From contig MFQN01000028.1 of assembly GCA_001783065.1 (NCBI GenBank), positions 1-39,470 of the forward strand: a stretch of 39,470 nucleotides of DNA, written 5' to 3'. The notes beneath the pieces were generated by a model. That model did not search any database, had not been told where the DNA came from, and saw nothing but the letters and a program-made list of their open reading frames with translations. The DNA is from Candidatus Magasanikbacteria bacterium RIFCSPLOWO2_12_FULL_43_12 (GTDB lineage: Bacteria; Patescibacteriota; Patescibacteriia; Magasanikbacterales; UBA922). Shown here piece after piece: positions 13,039-21,764 of the stretch (within the stretch, counting starts at the first letter, position 1; every line of letters starts with the position of its first letter). The position numbers were made by a program, and so were the translations under genes.

Positions 13039-15975
13039 ATGAATCAACTAAATCCGTCACAATTAAAAGCGGTTAAATACAGCGATGGCCCGTTGTTGAT
13101 TGTGGCTGGGGCGGGAACCGGAAAGACGACGGTGATTACTAAAAAAATCGCGCATTTGATTGAAAGCGGACTGGCAAAACCCGAAGAAATTTTAGCCGTC
13201 ACTTTTACTGATAAAGCCGCAGGCGAGATGATAGAACGAGTTGATCAAGAACTTGACGCAGGTTACGCGGATTTGCAAATTTCAACTTTCCACGCTTTTT
13301 GTCAACGCTTATTAGAACACCATGGTTTGGATATTGGTATTTCCAATCAATTCAAGCTTCTGACCCAAACTGACGCGTGGCTTTTGGTTAGACAAAATTT
13401 GGAAAAATTTAATTTGGATTATTACCGTCCGCTCGGCAATCCTACGCGGCATATTCATGAACTGATTAAACACTTTTCTAAATGCAAAGATGAGCTTGTC
13501 AGTCCGGAGGAATATTTGCAACACGCCAAAGAACAACAATTAAATAAAGATTTCACCGAAGAAGCCGGACGTTTGTCAGAGATCGCCAACGTTTATCATG
13601 TTTACAATCAGCTTCTTTTGGATAACAACACCGTGGATTTTGGGGATTTGATTTATTACGCGGTAAAACTGCTTGAAAAGCGGCCAAATATTCTTAAGTC
13701 GTTGCAAGAGAGATTCAAATATATTTTAGTTGATGAGTTTCAGGATGTGAATTGGGCGCAGTACTATTTCATCAAATTGATAGCGCAGAACGGACGCTTG
13801 ACTGTTGTCGGCGATGATGATCAGTCAATTTACGCCTTCCGCGGGGCATCGGTATCAAACATCCTGCGTTTTAAACAAGACTTTCCCAAAGCCAAAGAAG
13901 TGGTGCTGACGGAAAATTATCGTTCCGGGCAAGAAATTTTGGATTTGGCGTATAAGTCAATACAGAATAACAATCCTGACAGGTTGGAGGCGAAGTTGAA
14001 GATTGATAAGTCATTAAAGTCATTAAAGTCATTAAAGTCGAAAGTTGAACACTTGCATTTTGACACTGTGCTGAATGAAGCCGAAGGCGTGGCAAAAAGA
14101 ATTAGTGTCATTCGCGATCTTCCGGGATTCGCGGGCTTGGATGGGATTGCCATTCTGGTGCGGGCCAACAGTCATGCCGAGCCGTTTATTACGGCATTAG
14201 AACGGGCGGGGATATCATATGAATTTTTGGCTTCCTCCGGATTATTTCGCCAGCCAATAGTTTTAGACGCGTATAATTTTTTGAAAGCGGTTGATTCCTA
14301 TCATGAGTCAAGCGCGGTGTTTAGATTGTTGAAATTGCCGTTTTTTAATTTTTCGGAAAATGATCTGCAGAAATTAACGCATTTCGCGAAGAAAAAATCA
14401 ATTTCTTATTATGAAGCGTTGAAACGCGGACAAGAAATCGGTTTGTCAAAAGAGGGGATTGAAGTGTGTGATAAGTTAGTAAGTTTGATTCACGCGGGGA
14501 TGCAACAGTCAAGAATAGCGAAGCCAGCCGTGATTTTAGTTGATTTTTTTGAAACTAGCGGATATTTTAAATATTTAACTCATGAAGACGGAGTCGGAAA
14601 TCAAAACGTTATACGCCAAATTCATCAACTGCGTCAATTTTTTGAGGAAGTAAAAAAATACGAAGAAACAATCAAAGACGCGAATGTAAAAAGTTTCGTT
14701 GAACATTGCCAGTATTTAATGGATGCCGGAGAGGAAGGCTCAATGCGCCAATTGGAGGACACGCCGGATTCGGTAAACATCTTGACTATCCACAGGGCCA
14801 AAGGTTTGGAATTTAAATATGTTTTTGTGGTTAATTTGGTTGAAGACAGATTCCCTTCTCGTTCGCGCGGCGAAGCGATTGAATTGCCGATGGAATTAAT
14901 TAAAGAACAATTGCCGGAAGGGGATTTTCATATTCAAGAAGAACGCCGTTTGTTTTACGTGGCCATGACTCGCGCGAAAGAAGGTCTATTTTTAACCAGC
15001 GCGTCAGACTACGGCGGCGTCCGGACAAAAAAAATCAGCCGGTTTTTAGCTGAGTTGGGATTTGCGATTGAACAAAATAATGGTAGAGACAAGATATCTC
15101 CTACGTCCTACGTCATACGTCCTGAAAGCAGACAAAAGCCAAACAAACAGACTGCTGTTTCTTATGTAATGCCATCCTCCCTCTCTTACTCCAAAATAAA
15201 TTCTTACCAACGCTGTCCTTATCAATACAAACTGGCTTACATTTTAGAAATACCGACCAAAGGCAGCGCCAGTTTCAGTTTTGGATTGACCATGCATGGC
15301 ACAATGCAAAAATTTTATCAGCGCGTGATGGAATTAAATAGCAAAAAGCAGGACTCTTTGTTCGGTTTACCAAAGGAATCCGCAGTAAAGAATAACGGCG
15401 GGATTAAAGTCCCCGCGTTTCAAGAGTTGTTGGAGATTTATGAAAAAACATGGATTGACGATTGGTATAAAAATAAGAAGCAGAGAGAAGAATATTTTGC
15501 CAAAGGAAAAAAAGTTTTGAAAGTTTTTTACGAAACGCAGGAAGATAATTGGACAATTCCCGCGGCATTGGAGGGCTGGTTTAAAATTAAAGTCGGAGAT
15601 TGTTTTATCAACGGTCGGATTGATCGAATTGATAAGCTATCCGATGGTTCGTTGGAAATTATTGATTACAAAACCGGCAAAACCAAAGAGAAAGTTACCG
15701 GCGATGAAAAAAATCAGTTGCTGATTTATCAAATTGCGGCGCAAAGTCTGCCAGAATACAAAAATTTAGGCGCGGTGGCGAAATTAACCTATTTTTATCT
15801 GGAAGATAATGTCCGGACGGAATTTTTTGGCAAAGACGAAGAATTGAAAGAATTGTGCGAAAAAATTTCAGCTACGATTGACCGCATCAAAACGCAAGAT
15901 TTCACCGCCACCCCCGGACCGCATGTCTGTGGATTTTGCGATTTTAAAGATATTTGCGAATACAGGAGGCTGTAA
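13039..15975 (+). CDS. UvrD/PcrA-like helicase fused to Fe-S PD-(D/E)XK nuclease
   Basis: A 978-residue superfamily 1A DNA helicase. Motifs seen in order are LNPSQLKAV, Walker A GAGTGKTT (from residue 24), VDEFQDVN, DDDQSIYAFRGA, TENYRS, LTIHRAKGLEF and YVAMTRAKE. The last 260 residues form a RecB-type nuclease: H753, D862, then D876 and K878 in IIDYKTGK. Cysteines 726, 964, 967 and 973 are placed as in AddB/Cas4-type iron-sulphur nucleases. The protein therefore probably unwinds and cuts DNA ends in one chain, and may replace RecBCD or AddAB. The start at 13039 is chosen because upstream codons lie in the repeat element. Confidence 0.9.
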   Translation: MNQLNPSQLKAVKYSDGPLLIVAGAGTGKTTVITKKIAHLIESGLAKPEEILAVTFTDKAAGEMIERVDQELDAGYADLQISTFHAFCQRLLEHHGLDIGISNQFKLLTQTDAWLLVRQNLEKFNLDYYRPLGNPTRHIHELIKHFSKCKDELVSPEEYLQHAKEQQLNKDFTEEAGRLSEIANVYHVYNQLLLDNNTVDFGDLIYYAVKLLEKRPNILKSLQERFKYILVDEFQDVNWAQYYFIKLIAQNGRLTVVGDDDQSIYAFRGASVSNILRFKQDFPKAKEVVLTENYRSGQEILDLAYKSIQNNNPDRLEAKLKIDKSLKSLKSLKSKVEHLHFDTVLNEAEGVAKRISVIRDLPGFAGLDGIAILVRANSHAEPFITALERAGISYEFLASSGLFRQPIVLDAYNFLKAVDSYHESSAVFRLLKLPFFNFSENDLQKLTHFAKKKSISYYEALKRGQEIGLSKEGIEVCDKLVSLIHAGMQQSRIAKPAVILVDFFETSGYFKYLTHEDGVGNQNVIRQIHQLRQFFEEVKKYEETIKDANVKSFVEHCQYLMDAGEEGSMRQLEDTPDSVNILTIHRAKGLEFKYVFVVNLVEDRFPSRSRGEAIELPMELIKEQLPEGDFHIQEERRLFYVAMTRAKEGLFLTSASDYGGVRTKKISRFLAELGFAIEQNNGRDKISPTSYVIRPESRQKPNKQTAVSYVMPSSLSYSKINSYQRCPYQYKLAYILEIPTKGSASFSFGLTMHGTMQKFYQRVMELNSKKQDSLFGLPKESAVKNNGGIKVPAFQELLEIYEKTWIDDWYKNKKQREEYFAKGKKVLKVFYETQEDNWTIPAALEGWFKIKVGDCFINGRIDRIDKLSDGSLEIIDYKTGKTKEKVTGDEKNQLLIYQIAAQSLPEYKNLGAVAKLTYFYLEDNVRTEFFGKDEELKELCEKISATIDRIKTQDFTATPGPHVCGFCDFKDICEYRRL
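14011..14037 (+). repeat. In-frame 9-bp tandem repeat in the helicase gene
   Basis: TCATTAAAG occurs three times in a row, encoding SLK units within a linker between helicase motifs. The unit is a multiple of three, so copy changes would lengthen the linker without breaking the frame. Confidence 0.9.
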
Positions 15976-16092
15976 ACAGCAATCACGCTGTCTGATGCTT
16001 ACTTCCTTCCATACCAGAGCAGTATGATTTAAAGTAATAAGCCAAATTATAGCATATTTTACGCAAATAAAAAACCAGTTCGTATAAAGGTA

Positions 16093-16290
16093 GTTCAGCG
16101 ACATCGCTCGCTCCGCTCGCGTATGTCGCTGAACGGGGCGCGTTTCCAGCGTTGTTCAGCTAGTCGCTCGCGCGAGCTCGCGACGTCGCCGAACAACGCT
16201 TCTCCGGTTCGCTCCGCTCACCCAAATTTTGCCCAGTCCGAAAACTGCGGTTTTCGTCCGAGGCAAAACTTCGGAGAAGCGCGCCCCGTT
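16093..16290. other. Multi-armed palindromic element
   Basis: The GC-rich element holds several perfect inverted repeats. GTTCAGCGACAT (16093-16104) pairs with 16123-16134. An outer stem AACGGGGCGCG (16132-16142) pairs with CGCGCCCCGTT (16280-16290). Inside this are two arms, AGCGTTGTTC (16148-16157) with 16191-16200, and CGCTTCTCCG (16197-16206) with 16272-16281. The second arm contains TTTTGCC/GGCAAAA and the stem CGAAAAC/GTTTTCG with a TGCG loop. A three-armed cruciform or RNA can therefore form. It lies in the 340-base gap between the helicase and the acetyltransferase genes, eight bases before a 16-bp inverted repeat. I cannot assign it to a known element. Confidence 0.8.
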
Positions 16291-16298
16291 ATGCGAAA

Positions 16299-16314
16299 TA
16301 AATTTTTTTCAGCC
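16299..16314. repeat. Left 16-bp inverted repeat flanking the acetyltransferase gene
   Basis: TAAATTTTTTTCAGCC here is the exact complement of the copy at 16813-16828. The two bracket a single gene, giving a cassette-like unit of 530 bp. Confidence 0.9.
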
Positions 16315-16328
16315 TAATGCTAATCAAT

Positions 16329-16808
16329 ATGATAATTAGAAAAGCAAAAATCAAAGATGTTCCAATTATAGTAAAACTTGCAATGGAACTGCTAAAATAT
16401 CACAAAGATTTTGATTCATATTTCGCTCCCGCTAAAAATGCTAAAGATGATTATACGAAATTTTTCAAAAGATGTATCCATTCTCCAATAAAACAATTAT
16501 TCGTGGCAGAAAATAATGGCGAGATTGCTGGTTATGCTTTGGGAGAAATTTGCTCAAGACCGCCAGTATTTAAAATAAGAAATATTGGTGCAATAAACGA
16601 TATGCTTGTAGTAGAAAAATTTCGCAAAAGTGGTGTAGCCAAACAGCTTTTGACCGAATTATTAGATTGGATAAAAAGTAAAAAGTCAAAATATCCAAAA
16701 CTTGATTATATAGAATTATCAGTACATACAGAAAACTTAATTGGTCAAAAGGCGTGGGCGAAATATGGCTTTAAGGAGTTCATGATCAAACAAAGAATGA
16801 AGTTATAA
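16329..16808 (+). CDS. GNAT-family N-acetyltransferase
   Basis: A 159-residue GNAT protein that would transfer an acetyl group from acetyl-CoA to an amine. The acetyl-CoA loop is visible as R-K-S-G-V-A in the segment VVEKFRKSGVAKQLLTEL, after the usual strand IGAINDMLV. The closing part NLIGQKAWAKYGFKEFMIKQ is the typical last helix and strand. The substrate is unknown. MIIRKAKIKDV at 16329 is taken as the start, and an ATG at 16317 would add four residues. The gene is more AT-rich than most neighbours and is bracketed by perfect inverted repeats, which suggests transfer as a unit. Confidence 0.85.
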   Translation: MIIRKAKIKDVPIIVKLAMELLKYHKDFDSYFAPAKNAKDDYTKFFKRCIHSPIKQLFVAENNGEIAGYALGEICSRPPVFKIRNIGAINDMLVVEKFRKSGVAKQLLTELLDWIKSKKSKYPKLDYIELSVHTENLIGQKAWAKYGFKEFMIKQRMKL

Positions 16809-16812
16809 ACCC

Positions 16813-16828
16813 GGCTGAAAAAAATTTA
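16813..16828. repeat. Right 16-bp inverted repeat flanking the acetyltransferase gene
   Basis: GGCTGAAAAAAATTTA is the exact complement of 16299-16314. It begins four bases after the acetyltransferase stop codon. Confidence 0.9.
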
Positions 16829-16858
16829 CATCACTTAACTAATTATATCTGCAATTTT

Positions 16859-17386
16859 ATGAATCAAAAAAGTTTAATCACAATTTTAGGATTTATAGTT
16901 ATTATTCTAATCGGTGCAATTATTTATTTTACAACAATCAATAAGACGAGTCAGCCAACTAACGGGACCGCGTCATGGCAGACACATCAAAATGAAAAAT
17001 TTGGGATTGAATTTGAATACCCCCCAAATATTCAATTTGATAGCGGAGACGAAAACAGCAACGGATGGTACAATGTGAGCGCTAATTATGATAATTCTGG
17101 CGATAATTTTTTTAGTTTTACGGTTTTGGACAAAGTAGAAGGAATGGAAAACATTAATTCGTTAAAGTATAGAGACAAAAATCTATTTGTCGCAAATGAA
17201 TTAAACTTTCAAAATGGAAAATTTATCACAGTTGATGGTTATGGAACCGCAAATTATTATTTTGTTGCTGCTTATTACGAAGGGAAAGATTATGTTTACC
17301 ATTTTATGATGAGCAGACCGGACCACTCAAAGGATATGCTTGAATTATTTGAAAAAATACTCGTTACCGCTAGATTGACGAAATAA
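16859..17386 (+). CDS. Membrane-anchored hypothetical protein, 175 aa
   Basis: A single N-terminal membrane helix (about residues 7-27) anchors a domain outside the cytoplasm. The start of that domain, WQTHQNEKFGIEFEYPPNIQ, resembles the opening of PsbP-like or DUF-type extracytoplasmic domains often seen in Patescibacteria, which begin with a W...Y/H..N..YGFEFKYP pattern. There is no lipobox cysteine. The function is unknown. It is AT-rich like the acetyltransferase gene before it, so it may belong to the same acquired block. Confidence 0.72.
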   Translation: MNQKSLITILGFIVIILIGAIIYFTTINKTSQPTNGTASWQTHQNEKFGIEFEYPPNIQFDSGDENSNGWYNVSANYDNSGDNFFSFTVLDKVEGMENINSLKYRDKNLFVANELNFQNGKFITVDGYGTANYYFVAAYYEGKDYVYHFMMSRPDHSKDMLELFEKILVTARLTK

Positions 17387-17404
17387 ATTAGTTGGAAAAA
17401 CTTT

Positions 17405-17923
17405 ATGCTAATCATAATTTTAATTTTGCTGGTATTCTTCTTACTTTACATCCCGCTTTTGTTATATATTGTATACATGGTCTACGCCACCGTCAGCGGC
17501 GCGCCTTTTGTGCCGACGCGGAATCGCAATGTTGTTAAAATGATTGAATTGGCAAATTTAACCGGCGCGGAAAAGACGATTGACTTGGGTTCAGGCGAGG
17601 GAAGAATCGTGTTCACGGCCGCTCCGCATTGCGAGCAAAGCGTTGGCGTGGAAATAAATCCTTTTTTGTATTGGATCAGCAGGTTGAGGCAAATGAGAGC
17701 CAACCGTAAAAATACACTGTTTATTAGAGATTCTTTGTGGAAAATTAATTTAGCGGCGTATGATGTGGTTTTTATTTATTTTATACCGCACCGGATGCAA
17801 AAATTAGCGGAGAAAATAAAAAAAGAGATGAAACCCGGCAGCCGCGTGGTTTCACACGCTTTTACTTTTTTTGACTGGCCGATAGCGAAAAAGGATGGTA
17901 GTATTTATGTGTATGTTGTTTGA
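17405..17923 (+). CDS. Membrane-tethered class I SAM methyltransferase (FAM173-like)
   Basis: One N-terminal membrane helix (residues 1-27) precedes a compact methyltransferase domain of 172 residues in total. SAM-binding motif I appears as TIDLGSGEGRIV, followed by the acidic turn GVEINPFLYWISR. The pattern resembles the FAM173/ANTKMT group of protein-lysine methyltransferases, which are also membrane-associated, but the target cannot be read from the sequence. The stop codon is two bases before the DUF721 gene, so the two are probably co-transcribed. Confidence 0.78.
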   Translation: MLIIILILLVFFLLYIPLLLYIVYMVYATVSGAPFVPTRNRNVVKMIELANLTGAEKTIDLGSGEGRIVFTAAPHCEQSVGVEINPFLYWISRLRQMRANRKNTLFIRDSLWKINLAAYDVVFIYFIPHRMQKLAEKIKKEMKPGSRVVSHAFTFFDWPIAKKDGSIYVYVV

Positions 17924-17925
17924 TT

Positions 17926-18225
17926 ATGCCCCTCTCATTTTTAGGTGACACCTTAAAAAACAGAATCGCGGCGCAAACTCCGTTAAAAAAACAACTGCAA
18001 GCCAGCCGGATTGTTGAGTGCGCGAAAGAATTGTTGTTGGAAATGTTCGGCAAGGAGCAAGAAAGAAACATTGCCGCGCTGTTTTTGAAAAATCGCACTT
18101 TAACAATATCCTGCGCTAATTCCGCTGTGGCTCAAGAAGTCCGTCTGCGCCAGCAGGAGATTGTTAATGGAGTCAATGCCAAAATCGGCAAAAATGAAGT
18201 GGATAGGATTAGGTATTTATTGTAA
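17926..18225 (+). CDS. DUF721/DciA-like protein
   Basis: A 99-residue protein with the DUF721 plan: an N-terminal helical segment, then a KH-like half (LFLKNRTLTISCANSAVAQEVRLRQ). DciA is the ancestral bacterial loader of the replicative helicase DnaB. Small DUF721 proteins in other contexts have no proven role, so the replication function is inferred. The ATG at 17926 is used. An upstream TTG at 17920 would overlap the previous stop codon. Confidence 0.75.
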   Translation: MPLSFLGDTLKNRIAAQTPLKKQLQASRIVECAKELLLEMFGKEQERNIAALFLKNRTLTISCANSAVAQEVRLRQQEIVNGVNAKIGKNEVDRIRYLL

Positions 18226-18303
18226 TTTCACGCCCTTGCCAAAATCCGGCTAAAATAGTACACTATTCAGTGGTTAAACCTACTGTTTTTTGTTTATAGC
18301 AAT

Positions 18304-19086
18304 ATGGTAGAAGGCAAAGGTCATGGGCAAGAAGTCGTAGAAGGTGAAACATACGACTATTCAAACGTAAAAAAATTTATTAGCAGTTTAGAAAACGATC
18401 CTAAAAAATTGGAGCGTTTAGCATATTTTGGCCAAAAGAGAGCCGATCATATGTTTGAGACCGCCGATTTAGGTTCTGAAGTTAAGAAGGGCGACAGAGT
18501 GTTATATATCGGGACCGGTACCGGCCACATGCCGCGTAATTTAGAGAAAAAAACGGGGGTTAATTTTTTCAAAATAGATTTAGCCGACATTAGAACGTCA
18601 GACAATAAAGATAATAAGTTCGTGGTTGCGAACGCGCGGCGTCTTCCTTTTGCCGATACTTCTTTTGATGAGGTCTTTGTGAGCGATGTGTTGCATCACA
18701 CTGAAAAGCAGGGAGAAATTTTGGCCGAAGTTAAAAGAGTGTTAAGACCCGGAGGCAAGGCGGTAATTTTGGAGGACACGATTCCAGAGGCGATTCATCC
18801 AACCGCGAGAGTTTTGTTTGATAAATTAACCGGCTGGATGGATGATGCTCTTAATTTACAATCTAAAGGTGTTAACCCGCATAACCGTCATTCAGTCATA
18901 GAATGGGAAACAATGTTTGCTAACGCCGGTTTTGACCCCAACATAGACACTAAAACATGGTTTTGGGGATTAAATCTAATGATGGGCAAACTCGGTTCTG
19001 AAAAAAGAACAGCCATTTCACCGTTTGAAGAAAGTTGTTTTAAGATAAAGAAACCGCTTGATAAACCAAATGATCCAACAATCTAA
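18304..19086 (+). CDS. Class I SAM-dependent methyltransferase (type 11)
   Basis: A 260-residue soluble methyltransferase. SAM motif I is VLYIGTGTGHMPRNL (about residues 72-86). Later motifs include ARRLPFADTSFDEVFVSD and HHTEKQGEILAEVKRVLRPG, the usual signature of the UbiE/methyltransf_11 group. The substrate is unknown. A possible -10 (TAAAAT, 18251-18256) lies about 50 bases upstream. The gene starts after a 78-base gap and is followed after 16 bases by a small membrane protein gene. Confidence 0.85.
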   Translation: MVEGKGHGQEVVEGETYDYSNVKKFISSLENDPKKLERLAYFGQKRADHMFETADLGSEVKKGDRVLYIGTGTGHMPRNLEKKTGVNFFKIDLADIRTSDNKDNKFVVANARRLPFADTSFDEVFVSDVLHHTEKQGEILAEVKRVLRPGGKAVILEDTIPEAIHPTARVLFDKLTGWMDDALNLQSKGVNPHNRHSVIEWETMFANAGFDPNIDTKTWFWGLNLMMGKLGSEKRTAISPFEESCFKIKKPLDKPNDPTI

Positions 19087-19102
19087 TTAAATTTCAAATT
19101 CC

Positions 19103-19501
19103 ATGACCCTTCGCCAATACATCACCATCATGCTAATCGCCACGGTGCTTTGCTGGACAGCGTGGTGGATCGTTATCACAAATATTGATCCGTTTCAAGA
19201 CACTGGCGTTGGTTTTGGATTTTTTTATTCAAGCTTATTTTTCGCCTTTTTTGGCACAATTTCTTTGCTGGCATTTTTAGCGCGGCACTTGTTAAACCGC
19301 GATTATTTAAGCATGTATAGACAAGTGCATAAGAGCTTTCGTGATTCATTAATAATTTCCACCGCGCTAACTCTTCTATTGTATTTGCAGGGCAAACAAT
19401 ATCTTAATTGGTGGAATACATTGATGTTTTTCGCGATTATATTTTTAATTCTGTCATTTTTTTGGTCAAACAAAGATTCTAAACAAAATTTTATCCAATA
19501 A
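19103..19501 (+). CDS. Four-helix membrane protein, 132 aa
   Basis: Four hydrophobic segments are visible at about residues 7-27, 40-62, 82-98 and 106-124, with short loops and no recognised catalytic motif. It ends five bases before proS and so may be the first gene of the proS-mre operon. No functional assignment is possible from sequence. Confidence 0.75.
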   Translation: MTLRQYITIMLIATVLCWTAWWIVITNIDPFQDTGVGFGFFYSSLFFAFFGTISLLAFLARHLLNRDYLSMYRQVHKSFRDSLIISTALTLLLYLQGKQYLNWWNTLMFFAIIFLILSFFWSNKDSKQNFIQ

Positions 19502-19506
19502 TCATT

Positions 19507-20712
19507 ATGCGCCAATCACAACTTTTTACCAAGACATTGCGCGAAGCGCCAAAAGACGAAGTCAGTTTAAACGCCCAGCTTTTAATTCGGGCCGGATTCG
19601 TGGACAAACTGATGGCCGGAGTTTATACTTATTTACCTCTTGGCTTGCGCGTATTGAAAAAGATCCAAAATATTATCCGTGAAGAGATCGATGCCGTTGG
19701 CGGGCAGGAAGTTTTGATGCCGGCGTTGAGTCCGAAAGAAAACTGGGAGATAACCGGACGTTGGGACGGATTGGATGTTCTATTTAAATTGGCAGGCACT
19801 GGCGATAAAGAATACGCTTTAGGGGCTTCTCACGAAGAAGTGGTAACGCCTTTAGTTCAACGTTTCGTGAAATCTTACAAAGATTTACCGGTGGCAGTGT
19901 ATCAAATTCAAAATAAATTTCGCAACGAACCGCGAGCCAAGTCCGGCTTGTTGCGAGGCCGTGAATTTAACATGAAAGATCTGTACAGTTTCCATCGCGA
20001 TGAAGCTGATATGGATGCCTATTATGAAACGGTCAGCGCGGCTTATTCCAAGATTTTTCAACGTTGCGGTTTAGACGCTAAAATAGTTGAAGCGACCGGC
20101 GGCACATTCAGTAAGTTTTCTCACGAGTTTCAAGTGTTTACCGAACACGGCGAAGATGATGTGTATGTTTGTAATAAATGCGGTAAGAATCAAAACAAAG
20201 AATTAGTAACTGATTTGAAATGTCCATATTGCGGAGTGGAAAGAGAAATTAAAAAAGCGATAGAAGTCGGCAATATTTTTAAATTAAAGACAAAGTATTC
20301 CGCTCCGTTCGGTTTCAAATATAGCGCGGAAGATAGTGGAGAGAAAGACGTGTTTATGGGATGCTATGGCATTGGACCATCGCGAGTGATGGGCGCGATT
20401 GTTGAAGTCGGTCATGACTCCGGCGGCATAATTTGGCCGGAATCAGTTGCTCCGTTTGAAATTCATTTAATTTCCTTGGCTAAAGATGAAGCGGATATAA
20501 AACTCGCTGATGAAATTTATGGAAAATTAATTAAGTCTGGAAAAGAAGTGCTATACGATGACCGAGCCGGTGTTTCCGCTGGAGCAAAATTCGCGGACAG
20601 CGATCTAATCGGCATCCCTTATCGCTATGTCGTAAGCCATAAAACACTGGAACAAAACAGCGTTGAAGTAAAAAAGAGGAGGGCAGAAGAAATTGATTTG
20701 GTGAAGATATAA
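19507..20712 (+). CDS. proS: Proline--tRNA ligase, short form
   Basis: A class II synthetase that charges tRNA-Pro. The catalytic core is clear: the N-terminal motif 1 region with GVYTYLPLGLRV, motif 2 FRNEPRAKSGLLRGREFNMKD, and a motif 3 region GCYGIGPSRVMGA. The C-terminal anticodon-binding domain (VLYDDRAGVSAGAKFADSDLIG) is present. At 401 residues it is about 170 shorter than E. coli ProRS, because the editing insertion between motifs 2 and 3 is absent. A CxxC...CxxC pair (CNKCGK, CPYCGV) stands there instead and suggests a small zinc ribbon. Mischarged alanyl-tRNA-Pro would then need a separate editing enzyme. mreB follows after three bases. Confidence 0.93.
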   Translation: MRQSQLFTKTLREAPKDEVSLNAQLLIRAGFVDKLMAGVYTYLPLGLRVLKKIQNIIREEIDAVGGQEVLMPALSPKENWEITGRWDGLDVLFKLAGTGDKEYALGASHEEVVTPLVQRFVKSYKDLPVAVYQIQNKFRNEPRAKSGLLRGREFNMKDLYSFHRDEADMDAYYETVSAAYSKIFQRCGLDAKIVEATGGTFSKFSHEFQVFTEHGEDDVYVCNKCGKNQNKELVTDLKCPYCGVEREIKKAIEVGNIFKLKTKYSAPFGFKYSAEDSGEKDVFMGCYGIGPSRVMGAIVEVGHDSGGIIWPESVAPFEIHLISLAKDEADIKLADEIYGKLIKSGKEVLYDDRAGVSAGAKFADSDLIGIPYRYVVSHKTLEQNSVEVKKRRAEEIDLVKI

Positions 20713-20715
20713 ATT

Positions 20716-21762
20716 ATGTTTAGAAAGTTTTGGCCGAAATTCAGCTCGGAATTGGGGATTGACTTAGGGACAGCCAGTACTTTGGTTTATGTGCGCGGGA
20801 AAGGGATTGTCATAAACGAGCCGTCAGTTGTGGCAATAAATACCAAAACCGAACAAATTTTAGCGGTTGGTAATGAAGCAAAGAGCATGTTGGGCAAAAC
20901 CCCGCCGCACATTACAGTAACTCGACCTCTGACAAACGGAATTATTTCTGATTATGAAGTGACTGAAAAAATGTTGAAATATTTTATTGACAAAGTTAAT
21001 GAGGACAGATTCATGTTTATCAATCGTCCGAAAGTTATTATCTGCACGCCGCTGGAAGTTACTGAAGTGGAGATTAAAGCAGTGGAAGACGCGACAATCT
21101 CCGCGGGCGCGCGCGAAGTTTATGTGGTACAGGAGCCAATGGCCGCGGCAATCGGCGCAAGAATGCCGATTCAAGATCCGGTTGGCAATCTGGTGGTTGA
21201 TATCGGCGGCGGCACCACTGATATTGCCGTCATTTCTTTAAGCGGCGTTGTCACATGGAAATCAACCCGCGTGGCCGGAGACGAGATGAATCGCAATATC
21301 ATGCAATACGCGAAAGAAGTTTTTAATTTATATGTTGGCGAGAGCCACGCGGAACAAATAAAAATTAAAATCGGTTCAGCTATTTCGGCCGCGGAGAAGA
21401 TGGAATTTCCAATGCGCGGCCGCGATGTGATGACCGGTTTGCCGCGCGAAGTTATGGTGACAGACGAAAATATCCGCGAAGCATTGGCCCGCTCGGTGAA
21501 TACCATCGTTGAGCATGTAAAAATGACTTTGGAAATTACGCCGCCGGAGTTGACAGCGGATATTCATGAGCGCGGATTGCTGTTAACAGGCGGTGGCGCG
21601 CTGCTAAAAGGCCTGGATCGGGTTATTGCCAGGGCCGCGGAAATTCCAGTGCGCATTGCGGACGATCCATTGACAGCTGTGGTGCGCGGGACAGGCATAT
21701 TGTTAGAAGACCAGGAATTGTTAAAAGAAGTCGCTTTACCGTCAGCCAGAGTAAGCCGCTGA
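20716..21762 (+). CDS. mreB: Rod-shape actin-like protein MreB
   Basis: MreB polymerises under the inner membrane and guides lateral wall synthesis. Actin-family motifs are clear: phosphate 1 IDLGTASTLVYV, phosphate 2 LVVDIGGGTTDIAVIS, and the adenosine motif LLTGGGALLKGLD. The length of 348 residues is typical. First gene of the mreBCD-mrdA block, with spacings of two to three bases throughout, so translation is probably coupled. Confidence 0.97.
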   Translation: MFRKFWPKFSSELGIDLGTASTLVYVRGKGIVINEPSVVAINTKTEQILAVGNEAKSMLGKTPPHITVTRPLTNGIISDYEVTEKMLKYFIDKVNEDRFMFINRPKVIICTPLEVTEVEIKAVEDATISAGAREVYVVQEPMAAAIGARMPIQDPVGNLVVDIGGGTTDIAVISLSGVVTWKSTRVAGDEMNRNIMQYAKEVFNLYVGESHAEQIKIKIGSAISAAEKMEFPMRGRDVMTGLPREVMVTDENIREALARSVNTIVEHVKMTLEITPPELTADIHERGLLLTGGGALLKGLDRVIARAAEIPVRIADDPLTAVVRGTGILLEDQELLKEVALPSARVSR

Positions 21763-21764
21763 TT

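Noticed and set aside
16093-16316. Classical integron attC site
   Set aside because: The ends do not match the R-Y-Y-Y-A-A-C / G-T-T-R-R-R-Y core, and no integrase gene is in the window. The multi-armed fold is also larger than a normal attC hairpin.
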